The notes under the pieces are model-generated. The model ran no database searches. It saw only the letters and a program-made list of their open reading frames with translations, and was not told where the DNA came from. Below, piece by piece: positions 33,805 to 48,155 of a stretch of DNA of 64,000 nt. Position numbers and translations under genes: made by a program. Numbering within the stretch: position 1 is the stretch's first letter; the number at the start of each line of letters is the position of its first letter. The DNA is from Brevipalpus yothersi (Eukaryota > Arthropoda > Arachnida > Trombidiformes > Tenuipalpidae), in the NCBI GenBank assembly GCA_003956705.1, contig QZCP01000829.1, positions 1 through 64,000 of the forward strand, given 5' to 3'.

Positions 33805-35041
33805 ATTTTATCATTTTTGGAGGCTGAGATTGGAGTAGGATTGAGGAGATATATGAAGTGCTGATTGGTCGATACGATTGAAATTGAATAAGAAAAAGAG
33901 TCAAAATAAATGAAAAACTTCAAACTTTTTCTGCAAAGTAAGCATCGTTTTACATAGCCCATTCGATTATATGACCATGAAAATCTTGGTAAGATTATCA
34001 ATTCGTATCAACTTGAGCTCAATTCATTATCATTACGCTCCAAGGGTGTTTTTTTCGCTACTATCGGCTAAGTACTTTCGGCAGGTATCTGTTATCTGGG
34101 AATATTTCAGATTTAATTATTCATTTGCTCGTTTTCGTGCACATCTCTTTTGCACGAGAAACTCCTCAGTGGTGTAATTTCTCATTGCATTGGAATTCTT
34201 GAGCCTATTTATTCATGCTACATAAATCAGGCTGATCTTCTCTCGATGGTAAGGTAGTGGTGATGAGTCAATGCTGATATCATCTAATTTTTTCTCAAAG
34301 AAAAACTACAAATTTTCATCACGAATACAAGTCACCATCTAAAAGTCATATCTCTCCCTAACTCAGTTGATGAAAGAACTTTATTATCATTCAGAATTCA
34401 TCTACCTTGTTTCATTCGTTGGATCTTCTACATCTAGGGACATCATGAAACTCTTGTACTTACAACTCTTGTTAGTATATGTTCATTGTTCACACACGTT
34501 CGACGAGCCTGAACGAAAAAAAAACTCTCACAACCACAAAACTTTTCATACAGACTTTCAGATCCTCACATTTCCCCACACTTTCACAACTTTATCCACC
34601 TCACCTACAATCCTAATTAGTCCAGAGCTCATTACAACCAGTGTCAGAACTCTCTGATCACCTTATTGTTCGAGAAGCGATGAAAAAAAAAGTTCATCAG
34701 ATAAATTCAACATTATCACAATGGTGGCGCTTGCTTACATGGAGGCGAACAGAGCAGAGGCGAAAATGTATGTATTTTCCATTGAAAAGGCAATAGCATG
34801 AAACATTCTGAGCAAGGCACATTAATCTGAAAGAGGCCAGAATATCTACTGACTTTGTGAGTACTACAACGAGTATACTACTACTTTGGGAAACAATATA
34901 TTCCATGTGAGATAAATGTATTCTGTATAGGCATATATAAATAGATGTACATGTGATGTTCTGGTCAATAACGTTGTCCAACAATTAAGTAATCAATTGT
35001 TTGTGTTGATTGGGGCTGAAAGTTAATGATCTACACCCAGA

Positions 35042-36072
35042 ATGGGTAAGTTTGTGATTGTTTTGATTGTTGCCGGTTTTGAAAAGTTTTCAGCGACCGT
35101 GCGTTGACATGTATTAATAATTTGTCAACTTTTTGATTTTTGATTAATGAGATAAAAATAAAAGAAGAATATATCGTATGGAGAGAAATTCAAATGAGAG
35201 AGAAAGTTGTTTTCAATTTTTTTATTTTCCACAAGTTTGATAATTGAAATGTTTTTGTTTACATCTCTTGGAAACAGATGATATTGTCAAGCGTGCCATA
35301 AGCTTGAGTCAAACTCGAAGTCAAAACAACAGCAACAACTACGATAAAGATCAAGTTGTCGATCTCTGTAATCATCTAGTCAAATTTGTTTCATCACTTA
35401 GTGATGAAGATGTCCAAAGAGAGCGAATATCTCAAGCACTGTTGGACAATGGTCTGCTTGATGTGCTTAAAGACCCTAAACTATTGGCCGAGGCAAATAG
35501 TTCCGTGAATGGAGAATCTTTTCGAACAATTTACGCTCAAACTGTGGCAGAATTGGCGAAAGTTGGTGAGTGTCTTGTTTCACTTGTTAATACATGTTAT
35601 GTATCATCGTCGATGATGACATGCATGAAGAGCCATTCACCAAGAGGACCACGATTTTTGCCTTCAATTCCACTTGGTCTAGCGTTCGTGGTGAAAAGAT
35701 TTCATGTCTAGCTAAAGTGGATTGCATCAGAATTAAGCACCCACTTGAAAAGTTCTATGCTATTTTTGGTTAATGTGGTGTTCATTTCTAGAAACCTTGA
35801 AAATGTTAACATTGTCTAATGCTCTCTCTCAGGTAAAAAGAAAGAGAAAGAGAGAGAAAGAGTGAGCACAATGTTCAGGTCGAGGTCGAGGATGTCTCAC
35901 CAATGCTTTCTGTCAGTCTCACTCAATAATATTGATATTCACTCCAAGACTCGAATACTTTGACCTACTTTCCTCCTCTGGTTCCTTTTACCCTTTCCCA
36001 TAGTACTCTTTATGGTATGGAAAAAGTAGATCAAGGTTTAGCCATGGATGTTCTCTGTTCTCACTCACTCAC

Positions 36073-36129
<57 letters not shown>

Positions 36130-38231
36130 CGAATTTTCTTTTCACAAATATTGATGAGAGTATCTGGAAGTCCATAAACATCATTAGAATGACAATATAG
36201 TCTGGGTTATAAGAGTGAATGAGATAGTTATTGGAAATGGTTTTTTATATGATGGATGTTCTCTTCATCCACTATGAGCCCTATTACAAGATTTAGGCGG
36301 TAGGAAGAATAGATTCGTTGAATACACAGATGGATAGTAAGATAGAGAAAAGAATGTTCTCTCTCTCTTTCCCTTTCTCTTTCTCTCTGGTATTTAGCCT
36401 TGACCTCTGGAGATGAAAGCGTTTGCTTAGCCTCCCTCACATTATTGTTGACATTCTTCAACCTTTTCTCTAGCTATATTCACCTACTTTCGAGCTCAAA
36501 ATGCTCTTTTACCCTTACAAGCTTAAATAATGAACAATATCTGACATTGCGTAGAATAATATCTCAGATTATCACCTTTTTCGAATAATTTTTACCCATC
36601 TGGGGGAAAGAGAATATCTCAGAGAGAACAATACATCACCAAACTCACCATCATTTGTGGCATCCACCGATGAATGATTAGGGCTATTTGTTGCAGTGAA
36701 CGTAGCTCATTCCTTCTAATATTACTGCAGCTTAGAGGAAAGAATGGAATTTATTTTCACAAATAGCTTGTGAATTTTCATTCATGACAGTCTTTGGATA
36801 CTTCTGGCTCACCTTTTACTGAACCAAATGAAACTTACTCTACTATCATCGCTCTTTGTATTTTCCATTGAGAAACCGATATTATGAACAAAAGTTCAAT
36901 GAATTCTCCGGTTTCAACACAATATTCAGAGCTTTTGAACTCACAGAAATCAATCTTTTAATTTTCTATATTGCTCACGATGAATTATAAATCTCTAACT
37001 GATTGCTCTCGAATACTGTTCACAGAATTCTGGCGGATTCCCCTATCTGATCCTGCAATAATGAAATTTTTATTGTCTTCGATTCGTATTGATGAAAAAA
37101 ATATTCCAACAATTATCCAAGTTTGTCGAGCTATTGGCAACACCTGTTGTGACAATGGTAAGAAGACATTCACTTCGTTTTTTATTTGATGAAAGTTCTC
37201 CATGTTGATACGATCAGATCTGAAATCTGAATTTTATTTCTTTGAGAAAATCTTATGTGATAGCCTTTTTTTAAGCCAGTCAAATTCTACTAATAGAACC
37301 CCCAAGCAAATTTTTAGCAGGCTCTCCACCTTTCAAGCAGGAATTCAGTCTTAAAAGTGGTCAATTTGATCTACCTTCTCTATACCCGAGTTTTATGATC
37401 TGATTTATTTTTCCATTAGAATCTTGGAAAACTTTCCTCATGTTTCATCTGATCTTCTATCCCAGATGTAGGTCGAAGCACATTGTCTCAATTGAATGGT
37501 ATTCAACGTTTGATTGATCTACTGAAAACTTTGTTTGGAAATCAATCAAAAGATTGTCCGAGTGCCAATAATGTTCCTTCCAAAGATTCACTTGACCAAT
37601 CCTCTCCAACACCCACGCTTCCTGAGAATTCTGAAGAAATTGCCAAAACTGAATCAATAATTGAGAAAAGCCACGAAATTGATGGTATTCATATTGATCA
37701 TAGACTGATATCCACTCTCTCGGGATGTTTATTTAACGTGATCAATGGCTATGAATATGGTCAAGAAATTGCGATTCAAGAAGATATCATCTCCGATATC
37801 GTGCGAATTCTATCACATTATTGGACTCAATTGGCTGTGGATGATACTCGTCTTCCGTGTCTTCTCATATTACATTGTCTCATAGACACCAATCTAGGAA
37901 GACAGCAAATGTTGGGCACCAAAATAACCAGTGGCTTGGTCTCTATCCTGAAGCAAACTAGTGTTGATGATGAATCATCATTAACTTCATTGCTGGAAAT
38001 GTTGACTTCTTTGTGTGAAGATGATGAAGTGAAACTTCATCTCGTACGAAAGGAACATATTGATTCTATTCTGATTAATATACTTGATATGAACAATTGT
38101 GATCAAACATTGGACTCGGAAGTTTCTAAATTGATCTTGGATCTACTCATTCTGATTCTGACTCATGGTGAGTTTGGTAATCTAGTTTCTGTGTCATTTA
38201 CTCAGTTTGACACACTATTGCACAATCAATG

Positions 38232-38303
<72 letters not shown>

Positions 38304-39637
38304 ATCCCCATTCTCTAGAAATCTCATTGCTTGTGATTTTCTTTTCTCCTCCCCAGATACTTGTATGGACTTACTCTTTCGATCTGGCAGTGGTTCACTA
38401 TACAAGCAATGTTTGAATTGGCTTGAAACAGGGAAAGATTATCATCAACTTGTCTCTTCCATTTTAGCTATTGGAAACTTTGCTCGTAATGGTGAGAATG
38501 TCCTCTTTTTACAATGTCACACTGAGTTGGGCTTTAACAACTTAATTCATTTATTTGGCTTCTATCTTTGTCTGATTTTGAGAGAAAAGAGTTTTCTGAT
38601 AAAATCTCTCTACCCTCCTACTATTCCTTCATACTCCCACCTACTATTACAAAGAAGAGTAAACTCACCATTTGCCAGAAGTATTCCTCGAGTGATTCTC
38701 AGAATTCATTTCTCATGAGTTTCCTTCACCATTCTTCTGAATGCTTTCTACCGATCAGAATACTGAGATGTGTGATGCAACATCTTTCTTTCTTCCATAC
38801 TCTTTCGTTTGCATAACATAAAATCATTCCTCTTACGCTTACGGTATGGTATAGAAGCCACCAAACTATTTTGCCTTTGAGAAGTGAATATTTTGAATTA
38901 TGATTTCCCTCAAATAGGATGAAATATATTTTCTGCGAAATAAAATCTTGAAGTACTGAGAAAATTTGAATGAAAAAAAGAGTAACTAAAACAAATTCAT
39001 AGGAACTGGTAGATTCTCACGTTTTACCCATTGTTCAAATGGAGATCCTGAGCGTGATATCATTTCATTCAACCTACTTCTTTGGCAATCTCAACGATAG
39101 CTTCCATAGATCTCTTCAAAGCCAAGAAGATAGATTCATCCGTTGGAACTCATGAAAACTTATCTCACTCTTTGACAGCACGTCAATCTCAGCTCAGTGT
39201 GGCTATCCTTTTCAATCAACATCCATACATTATCAACCACCATTACTCTTCCAGCTAAAGCTTTAGATCATTTCCTCTTCTGGTAGCTTTTTTACTTCTT
39301 TTGTTGTGCTAGTCCATCTTCGATCACTTCGAAAGGTCAAAACTCATGAACTTGACTGATTAAGATTTTTGTTACAATTCAATTGAACCGCTGGAAGTAT
39401 TGCCTCTGTAATTTGATGATGAATTGCTCGTGTGTCTGAAGGCTTATTCTTCAGGTGAAGAAAATGTTTTTGGACATATTAATCGAATCGAAATTAAGCA
39501 GAAAGCAAGTCTCGTTCGGCCCACGCAAGCAGAATATCGAATGAGATAACTAGCATGAATTTCCAGATCTTTTTCGTGTTTTTTCATTCCTCATATATGG
39601 AATAACATTATTCCTATCAGAAAGTTGGTATCTAGTT

Positions 39638-39700
<63 letters not shown>

Positions 39701-40011
39701 NNNNNNNNNNNNNNNNNNNNNNNNNNNNNNNNNNNNNNNNNNNNNNNNNNNNNNNNNNNNNNNNNNNNNNNNNNNNNNNNNNNNNNNNNNNNNNNNNNNN
39801 NNNNNNNNNNNNNNNNNNNNNNNNNNNNNNNNNNNNNNNNNNNNNNNNNNNNNNNNNNNNNNNNNNNNNNNNNNNNNNNNNNNNNNNNNNNNNNNNNNNN
39901 NNNNNNNNNNNNNNNNNNNNNNNNNNNNNNNNNNNNNNNNNNNNNNNNNNNNNNNNNNNNNNNNNNNNNNNNNNNNNNNNNNNNNNNNNNNNNNNNNNNN
40001 NNNNNNNNNNN

Positions 40012-40099
<88 letters not shown>

Positions 40100-42426
40100 T
40101 TATTTTATTAGAATGCCCTAACAACATTTTCTTTCAACACTATGTTTTAGTTCACTCTCATGTGGAATCCATGCTAGCTCTCTTCGTATTTTTGTGGCCC
40201 ATCCATTGCTCTGGCACAAGAGAGAAAGTTTAAGTAGGGAATATACTCACTTGGACATGGAAAAATTCTATACAAGTATTGCAAAAAGTTTTCTCAGCGC
40301 AGTATCTGGAAAAAGGAATCCATGAATGATTCTCTCTTCCTCTCTCTCTTTGCGTAGGTGGATAGAGTTCGAAGACCTTTCTCTCTTTATCTTTTCTCGA
40401 GTTTTCTCTTATATTGTTCATCTTCCTACACTTTGACCAACTCACTCTCTTTCTTCTCTAAACTGATCTAAATTCACCTCTGATACACTCGAACACTCTC
40501 TCCTCATTCCTCACATTCTTTAGACTTTTGAATCTTTTCCACATCATGATTTTATCTGTGAGTATGTGCCACCGCATACTCAGCGTATAGCATCATCCCA
40601 CGAAAGATCGTAGAAAAATGCGACAGCAAATATATCTTCTATTGATCCCCTCTATGAACACCACTAGATATATGAAGAGAGAGAGAGAGAGAGTCAAAAT
40701 TTAGCTTTCCCATCAGTCTTAGTACACTCATCTTATGGGTCTCTCTACATGAAGGTGTGTGGGCGTTTGTACACAGAACCCCATGAGTATAAAATACATG
40801 TATGAAGTAATCGATACTCTGTCAAGAGTGAACACTTTCCATCTCTCTCTCCACTCTTTCTCATATGTTAAGATTGCCTCCAGTTTTTGTATGCCTCTTC
40901 GATGTATTGCCTCATCAGAATCCCAACTCCCACGTGATGGGTAGAGCAATTTTAGGTATTACATTTTGCTTCTTCTTCGATCAGTTAGTCTATTTGGATA
41001 ATTTAGTGGAGAGAAAAAGTTCGTTGAATCATCTCGCAATTGTGGATGATTTTCTCATTATCTTTGAACGTTACATTCAGGGCTCTCTTGTGGCTTGCAC
41101 ATTTCTGATGGGAAAACAAATATCGTATGGTGTCCTATCAGAATTGATGCTGATGGAAAACTAATTTTAGAGAGATTTTTATTTTGAATCTTTTGAAGCC
41201 CTTTCAGCGACTCGTTAATTGAATTCACAAGGGATTCAATTTTTGCTCTGCTCACGAGATTCAATTTGCCAATTCATTTGAGTTGTGTGGGTGGCTAATT
41301 CTGCTAATTAGATTGTGTTTTAGTTATGGTAAATACATGATCTGGATCAGAGGAAGAGAGATGGAAAATTTGGCCCATAAGCTTACATAAGCCCAACTTC
41401 TTAGGCATCCAATTCAGCTTATTAAAAGGCTCTCTGTTAAGCTGACTTCATTAGCTTCCCAAGATACCCAAGCTTAAGTTGGATTAGCAGCTTATTTGTC
41501 CAAGTTTATTTTCACTTTGATCTGATTTTTCCGATTTTTCATGCCAATTCACCTCTCAAATTGAGACTCTTAAAATTCAAAAATATAACCGATTTTTTGT
41601 CTCATCAATTGCAGATATTAACTCAGCCAAAATTGTACAAGATAATGTTCATCAGACACTTTTCAAAATTCTGGTGAAGGAGGCCAAAGTTGATGGAGAC
41701 TTGCGTATCCAGCATGCATGTCTTTCTGCCTTACGTAATCTTTCCATTCCATGTCGGAACAAAGCAATTATCGCAGCTCCGGGAGGAAATTTGATACGAG
41801 TTTTACGAGAAATGTCAGTCATCAAAACACACCCCGTGGTGTTCAAGCTATTGGCCACTCTTCGAATGTTGACTGCGGATCAAGAACACGTGGCCACCGA
41901 ATTGGGTACTGATGAACTTTTTCTCGAACGAATAATTGATTGGAGTATAAATGAAGATCATCCAGGAGTGAAAGCCGAGTCTGCTCGTCTACTTACATGG
42001 ATAATCAAGAATTCTAAGTGCCGTAATGTTGTTGACAACATTGTTGAATTAAATGGAGTTCAGGGCATCATCGAGATGATTAGCTGTGGTATCAAATGTG
42101 GTATCATGCAGAATGAAGCTTTTCTTGCCCTAATTCTCTTGTTTGCTTCAACCAATCCGTTACTAGAGGATTTACTGATTGAGGGCCAGCTTGGTTATCA
42201 TACGCATCTATTTTTGACCTCAATGGTTCATGAAGATATTTGTGAAGAAATTCTTAGCAATTTCATAACTCTTCTGCAACTGATCTCAGGTCGATCTAAC
42301 AAGTTGAAAAATCACCTTATACAACAGAAAATTTTAACCGATCTTCAGAATATTCCAATCAATGGATGCTCTAGCATTAATTCCAAATTGAACACTGTTA
42401 TGGCTATGCTGAGAGAAAATCAGTGA
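35042..42426 (+). CDS. RAP1GDS1: SmgGDS (RAP1GDS1), armadillo-repeat exchange factor/chaperone for small GTPases
   Basis: Model: 35042-35045, 35278-35565, 37026-37157, 37466-38167, 38357-38491 and 41615-42426; 2073 nt, 690 residues. SmgGDS is an all-armadillo protein that binds prenylatable GTPases of the Ras and Rho families and acts on RhoA. Landmarks: AELAKVEFWRIPLSD, VCRAIGNTCCDN, LAIGNFARN, then DLRIQHACLSALRNLSIP, PVVFKLLATLRML and IMQNEAFLALILL. The first coding exon is four bases (ATGG) before GTAAGT and yields MDDIVKRAIS. Every coding intron is in phase 1, and internal exons are 288, 132, 702 and 135 nt, all multiples of three, so skipping would keep frame. It is longer than the vertebrate protein (about 607) because of a Ser/Pro/Glu-rich linker around residues 158-190. 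Intron 5 contains the assembly gap. Confidence 0.92.
36064..36127. repeat. (TC)n microsatellite in SmgGDS intron 2
   Basis: About 32 units, after a short run of CTCA repeats. Confidence 0.9.
38236..38299. repeat. (CT)n microsatellite in SmgGDS intron 4
   Basis: About 32 units, ending some 57 bp before the acceptor of exon 5, in the pyrimidine-strand orientation relative to the gene. Confidence 0.9.
39643..40095. repeat. (TC)n microsatellite interrupted by an assembly gap
   Basis: TC repeats flank a run of N (39701-40011, 311 bases) on both sides. The gap therefore probably lies wholly inside one very long microsatellite in SmgGDS intron 5; its true length is unknown. Confidence 0.95.
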
Positions 42427-44804
42427 TTAGTATAGCAATACACTTTGATGCGTGTCTAAAAGTTTCCATGAAATTATCATCAGATTGTGACGATTTTTCT
42501 CCAATCAAAAGCTGAAAAGCCCAAAGCTGATCGAGAACGTTACCAAATTTTATCAGAAATCGAATGAACTGTTGAAATTTCAGTCTTGACGTCAAGAGTC
42601 AGCATACTTTCTCATTTCTTGTAGCATAGGTCCGCTTTAAAAATCCATTCTTCTTCCAGAAATGGTATAAATTTTTTTCCTAACTCTACAACTGTAATTG
42701 GTCATATTTTTGTAATATATAATTTGTCTCAGATATATTGAGTGATTTAATTCATCCATTTTACTCTCTTGCATAGAGAATCTTACCTCTCTATGTTGCT
42801 TATGTTCAGTTTTTAAATGATAATCGAATAAATGGATCAAGAACAGGGAACACTCCCCACCGATAAATGATATTACAATTTCATTCATATTTTACTGCCA
42901 ACGTTAGCGTTGCCTTTTGTTTTGACGAATTTGAAACATATACCTTCAATATGAGGTGTTTTTCTCCCCACTTAACCTTCAGGGTTCTAATATCCTTAAC
43001 TATTGTATTTCTTCTTTGGGGCATGTTCTAGTTCCCTCTCTCGAATCTCTAATGATATTCGGTCCATACAAACGATCTATCAAATTCTCTTTCAAAACCT
43101 CATTAAGCTATTAAATTTCATTAAGACCCTTGATTGCACCCATCTTTAAAATGAGTAGATTCTCAGAGTATTGCAGAAATCATCTCTTAAGTGTGCATTC
43201 CAAATCTAACCTCTGGATTGCCCACTGAGCGACATTGGGACTAGTTTTCTATCCATCATGAGAACTTCCATCTTATCTCTACTCTTCAAAACGCTTGATT
43301 TCTTAAAACAGTAGTAAATCTCAGATCACTAAGTTTTTTTGTTGATAATATTCCAATAGAATGGTCAACTATCATAGCCTACTAGTTCCGAGATGCTAAA
43401 AATTCTAAGTGAGAATATTCGAATTTTTGGATAAGTAGATACCAGGAGGTTAGGTAAGAGTACACGCCACTTGAACGCTCTTGGAGCATCAGCAAGTGAA
43501 AGCGTGAAGAGAACACAAAAGAAGGTGGACAAATGCAAGATGGAGAGATAGATAAAGAGAGAGGAGGAGTATCAAATTCCAGGAGGATTTCAGTTGAAAT
43601 GTTGAGGAGGCGGGAATGATGATAGAAAGAATCAGCAAAATGAGTGAAATAAGTTCAGCTCAGTAAGAGGTCTTCTTCGATCGGCCATTCGAGTCTTTGA
43701 TCCGATCAGTTTAGAACTGAGTTTAGAATCGAAACATCTTTTTGAAGCCCGTTAAGTTTTCAAGTCATATTTTTGCTGCTACTGTTTTTTGTTGATGATG
43801 TTCAGTTTTAGATTTCCTCGATAAGCGTCAAAACAACTAATGTTTCTCAATTGTGCGAATTTTTTTCAGCCATTCAATTTCAACCCATACTTTTCCTGAT
43901 TAAATAAGTTGGTTACAATAATATTGATCAGGTATGAATCTGTTAATTAGCGTTTTGCCAACTGTTTCCTATGATGCAGCATAATCTAGTAGCGATCTTG
44001 TTTAATCGTTCTAACGGTTACAAGAATCTGTCATCATTTGATGATAAAGAAGACATGTGCTTATCCGAAGTTTAGAATTTTTTTGAATGGAAATTTTCGT
44101 TAATTAATTTCTCTCCCATTGGTCATGGAAGACATAGAATTTTGAGCTCTGCGAGCTTCATCCCATCTGGAGCGAGATTTTCGAAAGTTCCAAGCAAGAA
44201 TTTGATTTCAAATACACAAAAATACTTGGACATCGAAAATATTCCGATGAATATTCATTATTTAAGGCTGTCTATTCAGTCTATTAATACGATATCTTTG
44301 ATTTATCTTGATTGACTTTCTTGTTCAATATTCAGAGTTCTCCTGAGGGTGCATTGCTTATCAGGTCTCCTTCAATTTTCTCGGAAACATATATTATATG
44401 ATTAACGTTTTCTCTTTTTTCCACTTTTCCTCAAATCACACCTTGACGGGCACATCTTTTTCATCATTCTGTGATACCAACTTCGTGAAAATGTTCTCAA
44501 TGTGTTTTTGTGGTTTGAAAATATCAGATGAATCTTCTCCCAATCGAAAATCAGCTATAATCCTCATCATTTTTTCTACAAACCTACCTCCATGGGATCA
44601 TCTATCATATCGGCAACATAGTTAACGCCATAATCTGCCTCACCATCTCTGCCAGTCTTCTCTTCTTTCCATCTCTTTGCCTTATCATCTCGACTGATCA
44701 TTCATCAGCCACCATCGGAGCTGAATCTTGAATCGAAAGATCACTAAGACGCTCCATAACGTCCATCAAGATCGGTTTTTCTTTCTTTCTCCCTTCGACT
44801 TGAT

Positions 44805-44848
<44 letters not shown>

Positions 44849-44929
44849 TGAACGTGCCGTCGATTGGACCATCTTCAGTCCTGCACCAGATCTTAGGGTG
44901 CACGAGTGATACTTCGATTGGGCTTAAGA
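42427..44929. other. Intergenic, nothing convincing
   Basis: Spacer between SmgGDS and the peroxidase gene, both on plus. Contains (CT)n at about 44811-44845, just upstream of the peroxidase start. ORFs at 44398 and 44728 have no motif support. Confidence 0.5.
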
Positions 44930-47900
44930 ATGACAAAACACGGATATTCATCCTATTTTTGTGCCTTATTTTTTACTTATATTATAATACTTGGTTCACC
45001 TTCCTGGTCATTCCAATTAGGTGGCAAAACTTTTGATCCAAATATTTATGCAGTAGCAACAATTCAGCAGCCAACATCCACCTATGGCCAATCTCAAGAT
45101 TGTGCACTTGTTTTACATCGAACTTTTGTTGCTAATACACATCAAGTGTCTCAATCAACGCATAATCCATTGTTTGGAGGTTTTCTAGATATAATTAAAT
45201 CCAGGTTGGTTATATTACAAATTGAGATAATTTTGTTCACATTTTCCCTTCCCAAATTCAATTTCACTTTCACACCAAATCGATCAAATTTGAGTGGAAT
45301 TTTTGCCATTTTGATCGATACTTTTTGCAACATTTCCACACATTATTGTGTAACTTGTCATGTTTGTTTCTTATTCGTCAATCATCTCCTCTTTTACTTC
45401 TTTTTCTTCTTCTTCTTCTTCCCATCGCTTCTTTCCTCATTCTTCAACTTGTGTACTCATCTGCTTCTTCTTCTTCCGTTTCCACAAACACGATCGTGTA
45501 CACCATCATCATCGCCTGCATCTTCTTCACAATAACATACACACACACATACATTCACAATTCGCCTCTAAACATTTACCGTTACTACCGGTCACAAAAG
45601 TTCTAACGAATACTCACCAGTACCTACTGGCAAGAGCGAAGAGTTATGTATTCGTTATAGTGATGTGAATGAAGCTGTACGTCAGGCCAAGATACATACC
45701 AACTACGTTCGTCCAGCCGGTCTCAACAGTTTAGAGCCTCATCCGTCAGTTATATCAGTTTCCGCTGAATTGGGTCTAGAAGTCACGCGAATATTAGCTC
45801 AACAGTGAGTCCACTTTCATTTTAATCTTTTTCTCTCTCTTTCTCTCTCTTTCTCTTTCTCCCTCTCCCTTTGCTTGTCACTTTTGTTTAAAATCAAATT
45901 ATTAACATTCGAGTGCATCACTAATTCAACATGTTACTTATACATTATTATTATTCTTTATAAGATTCAAATTATCGCCTGATGAAATTCTTAACGGATT
46001 ACCGCTAATTGATTTATCTCGAACCACATTTTGGGATGAATGTCCATCGAATGTCAAGCCAATTCCATGTACAATTGAACGATATCGGACATACACCGGC
46101 CATTGTAATAATTTGAAGACACCATCATGGGGTGCTGTGTACACTCCGTTTGTTCGTTACTTGCCTCCGGTCTATTCTAACGGTAAGTTTGAAAGCAAAA
46201 AAAAATTGTAATTTCATTTCCTCTCAAGTTAATATCAATTTGTGAAGCACAACTAACTAACAATAATTAAGACTTATCTCACTATCTAATGCGCCTTGCG
46301 AAACATTATCAAGTTTTTATATACATTATGATTCGAAAAGATTCTCTACACATCCATTCATCCCATCAGGTATCGATGATTATCGAGTATCAGTTGTAGA
46401 TGGAAGCCCACTTCCACCAGCCCGATTGGTCACTTCTACTGTGCATCGTGATGTGGATCGACCTGATAATGATTTGACCATTCTCATCATGAGCTGGGGC
46501 CAATTTATTGACCACGATCTTACACTCGCAGCTCCACCGAGAGGTAAGATATATACTCACATACTATTGCCATTCATTCAGTCATGATTCAATTCCAATT
46601 GAGTACTATTCTTTTTTTCGCCTTTATATTTACTCAAACGATACTAATCATCAAGTCAGTTTAAGTAATCATCGTTTCAGTATGAAAACTTGATCCCTCT
46701 CTTTTATTTAACAGTTTTTTTTGATCATGCTTCCAATTTTGATTGTTGATGGTTAGGATTCTCATGAGTCTTCCTTCTTACTACACTTGATGGGGAAAGA
46801 TGATATGTGAAGTGGTGATCTTGAAAACAGATTTGTTAGGGCTCTCATTCAGGATATATTCATTCCAATGATGGATTGTAGGAAACTTATTTTGATTTGT
46901 GTGGGATTTGAGATTTATCTATATCTTGTTTGGTGTTGATTTCGATTCAAGCTTTTACAAACTTTTCCCGCTTAAAATTCTTAAAGCGTTTTGCCTAGAC
47001 TTATCCGCAAATCATCGAATATTTTTATACTCGACGATTTCCATCAATATCTCAAATCCTCAATGCACACTGGTTTTAGGGAGAAAAAAAAATTTTACTA
47101 ACATTCCATTTCAAACATGAAATTGATGGTGCATGATCGACAATGTATCAAGGCTTGAGAAGCTATTCGAATCGAATATGAGACAAGGACATGAGAAATT
47201 TTTGAGTGAGAATCAAAATATTTACATTCTTAAGCTCTCATAGTATGAAGGTATATTAATTCTGGGAGGGTTGTAATGTGACACCAACGTGATCACACTA
47301 ACTTGACTAGTCAATTTTGAGATTTTTGATACTTATCCAGAACAAAATTGGAGAAGCGTTTGGAAGAGAATTTTTAATCTTCAAATAGGCTTCATTCTAC
47401 TGACTGATCTCCATCATCGAATAGCTTTTCCCGATTCTTTCGTAATCGGATATTTGAGAAAAACTTTTAGCCAGATTGAAATGATGAGTTAACTCCTTCA
47501 GTCCATATATTTTTTTCTTCTATTTGATTTTATTCGTTCATCGGGAAAATATCATGAAATTTCGCAATACCAATAATCGAATTCATTCAATTCAATTTGA
47601 ACCCTTTTAGACCACTTTTGATACATTGTGTGTGGGTACATCGTGTTGCTTTTTTTTGCTCAACCTACCCACACTCGGAAGAGCTTATTGAAAAGTCAGC
47701 AGTCTAATTTGATTTGTATCGGGGTATGCATTCATATTGAAATGAAACACATTTTCATAAACATTTTCCAACTTCCAAGTATGTGACAAGCTTTTCTTCT
47801 TCTTCTTCTTCTCGAAAGAATTATTATTGTTGCTCACTACAATTCTCAACTACTTATGAGAGAGGTGAAAGTTTCTTTCCTGATGGCAAAGTTCTAAAGG

Positions 47901-48100
47901 ATGATCCATTGTGAATTGAGAGAGAAGTGAATGAATTCAGGCTTTTCGACTTGCTGAGCATAACGTGATTCCATTATTCATCACATTTTTTGACATTATT
48001 ATTTGTCAGGCTCATTTTCAATATACATATTCGAAAAATTTGAATCACAATCACTAAATCAGTAGCAAAAATTTTGTTTCTGGTAGTTGCCAATTTCGTG

Positions 48101-48155
<55 letters not shown>

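Larger units (their letters stand above)
31190..35041. other. Intergenic, with microsatellites
   Basis: Divergent spacer between the Gly-Tyr-rich gene (-) and SmgGDS (+). Includes the proximal promoter of the former, (GA)n at about 31830-31892 and (CT)n at about 33754-33801. An ORF at 34445-34657 begins with a hydrophobic, signal-like stretch but then becomes His/Thr-rich without family support. Confidence 0.5.

Noticed and set aside
34367..34657. ORF with a signal-peptide-like start (ATG 34445)
   Set aside because: After the hydrophobic start it turns into His/Thr/Ser-rich low-complexity sequence with no Cys pattern, splice sites or homology that I can see.
45205..45600. Continuation of peroxidase ORFs through 45204-45668
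   Set aside because: Pyrimidine-rich Ser/Leu/Phe translation; it is the intron between exons 1 and 2 of the peroxidase.
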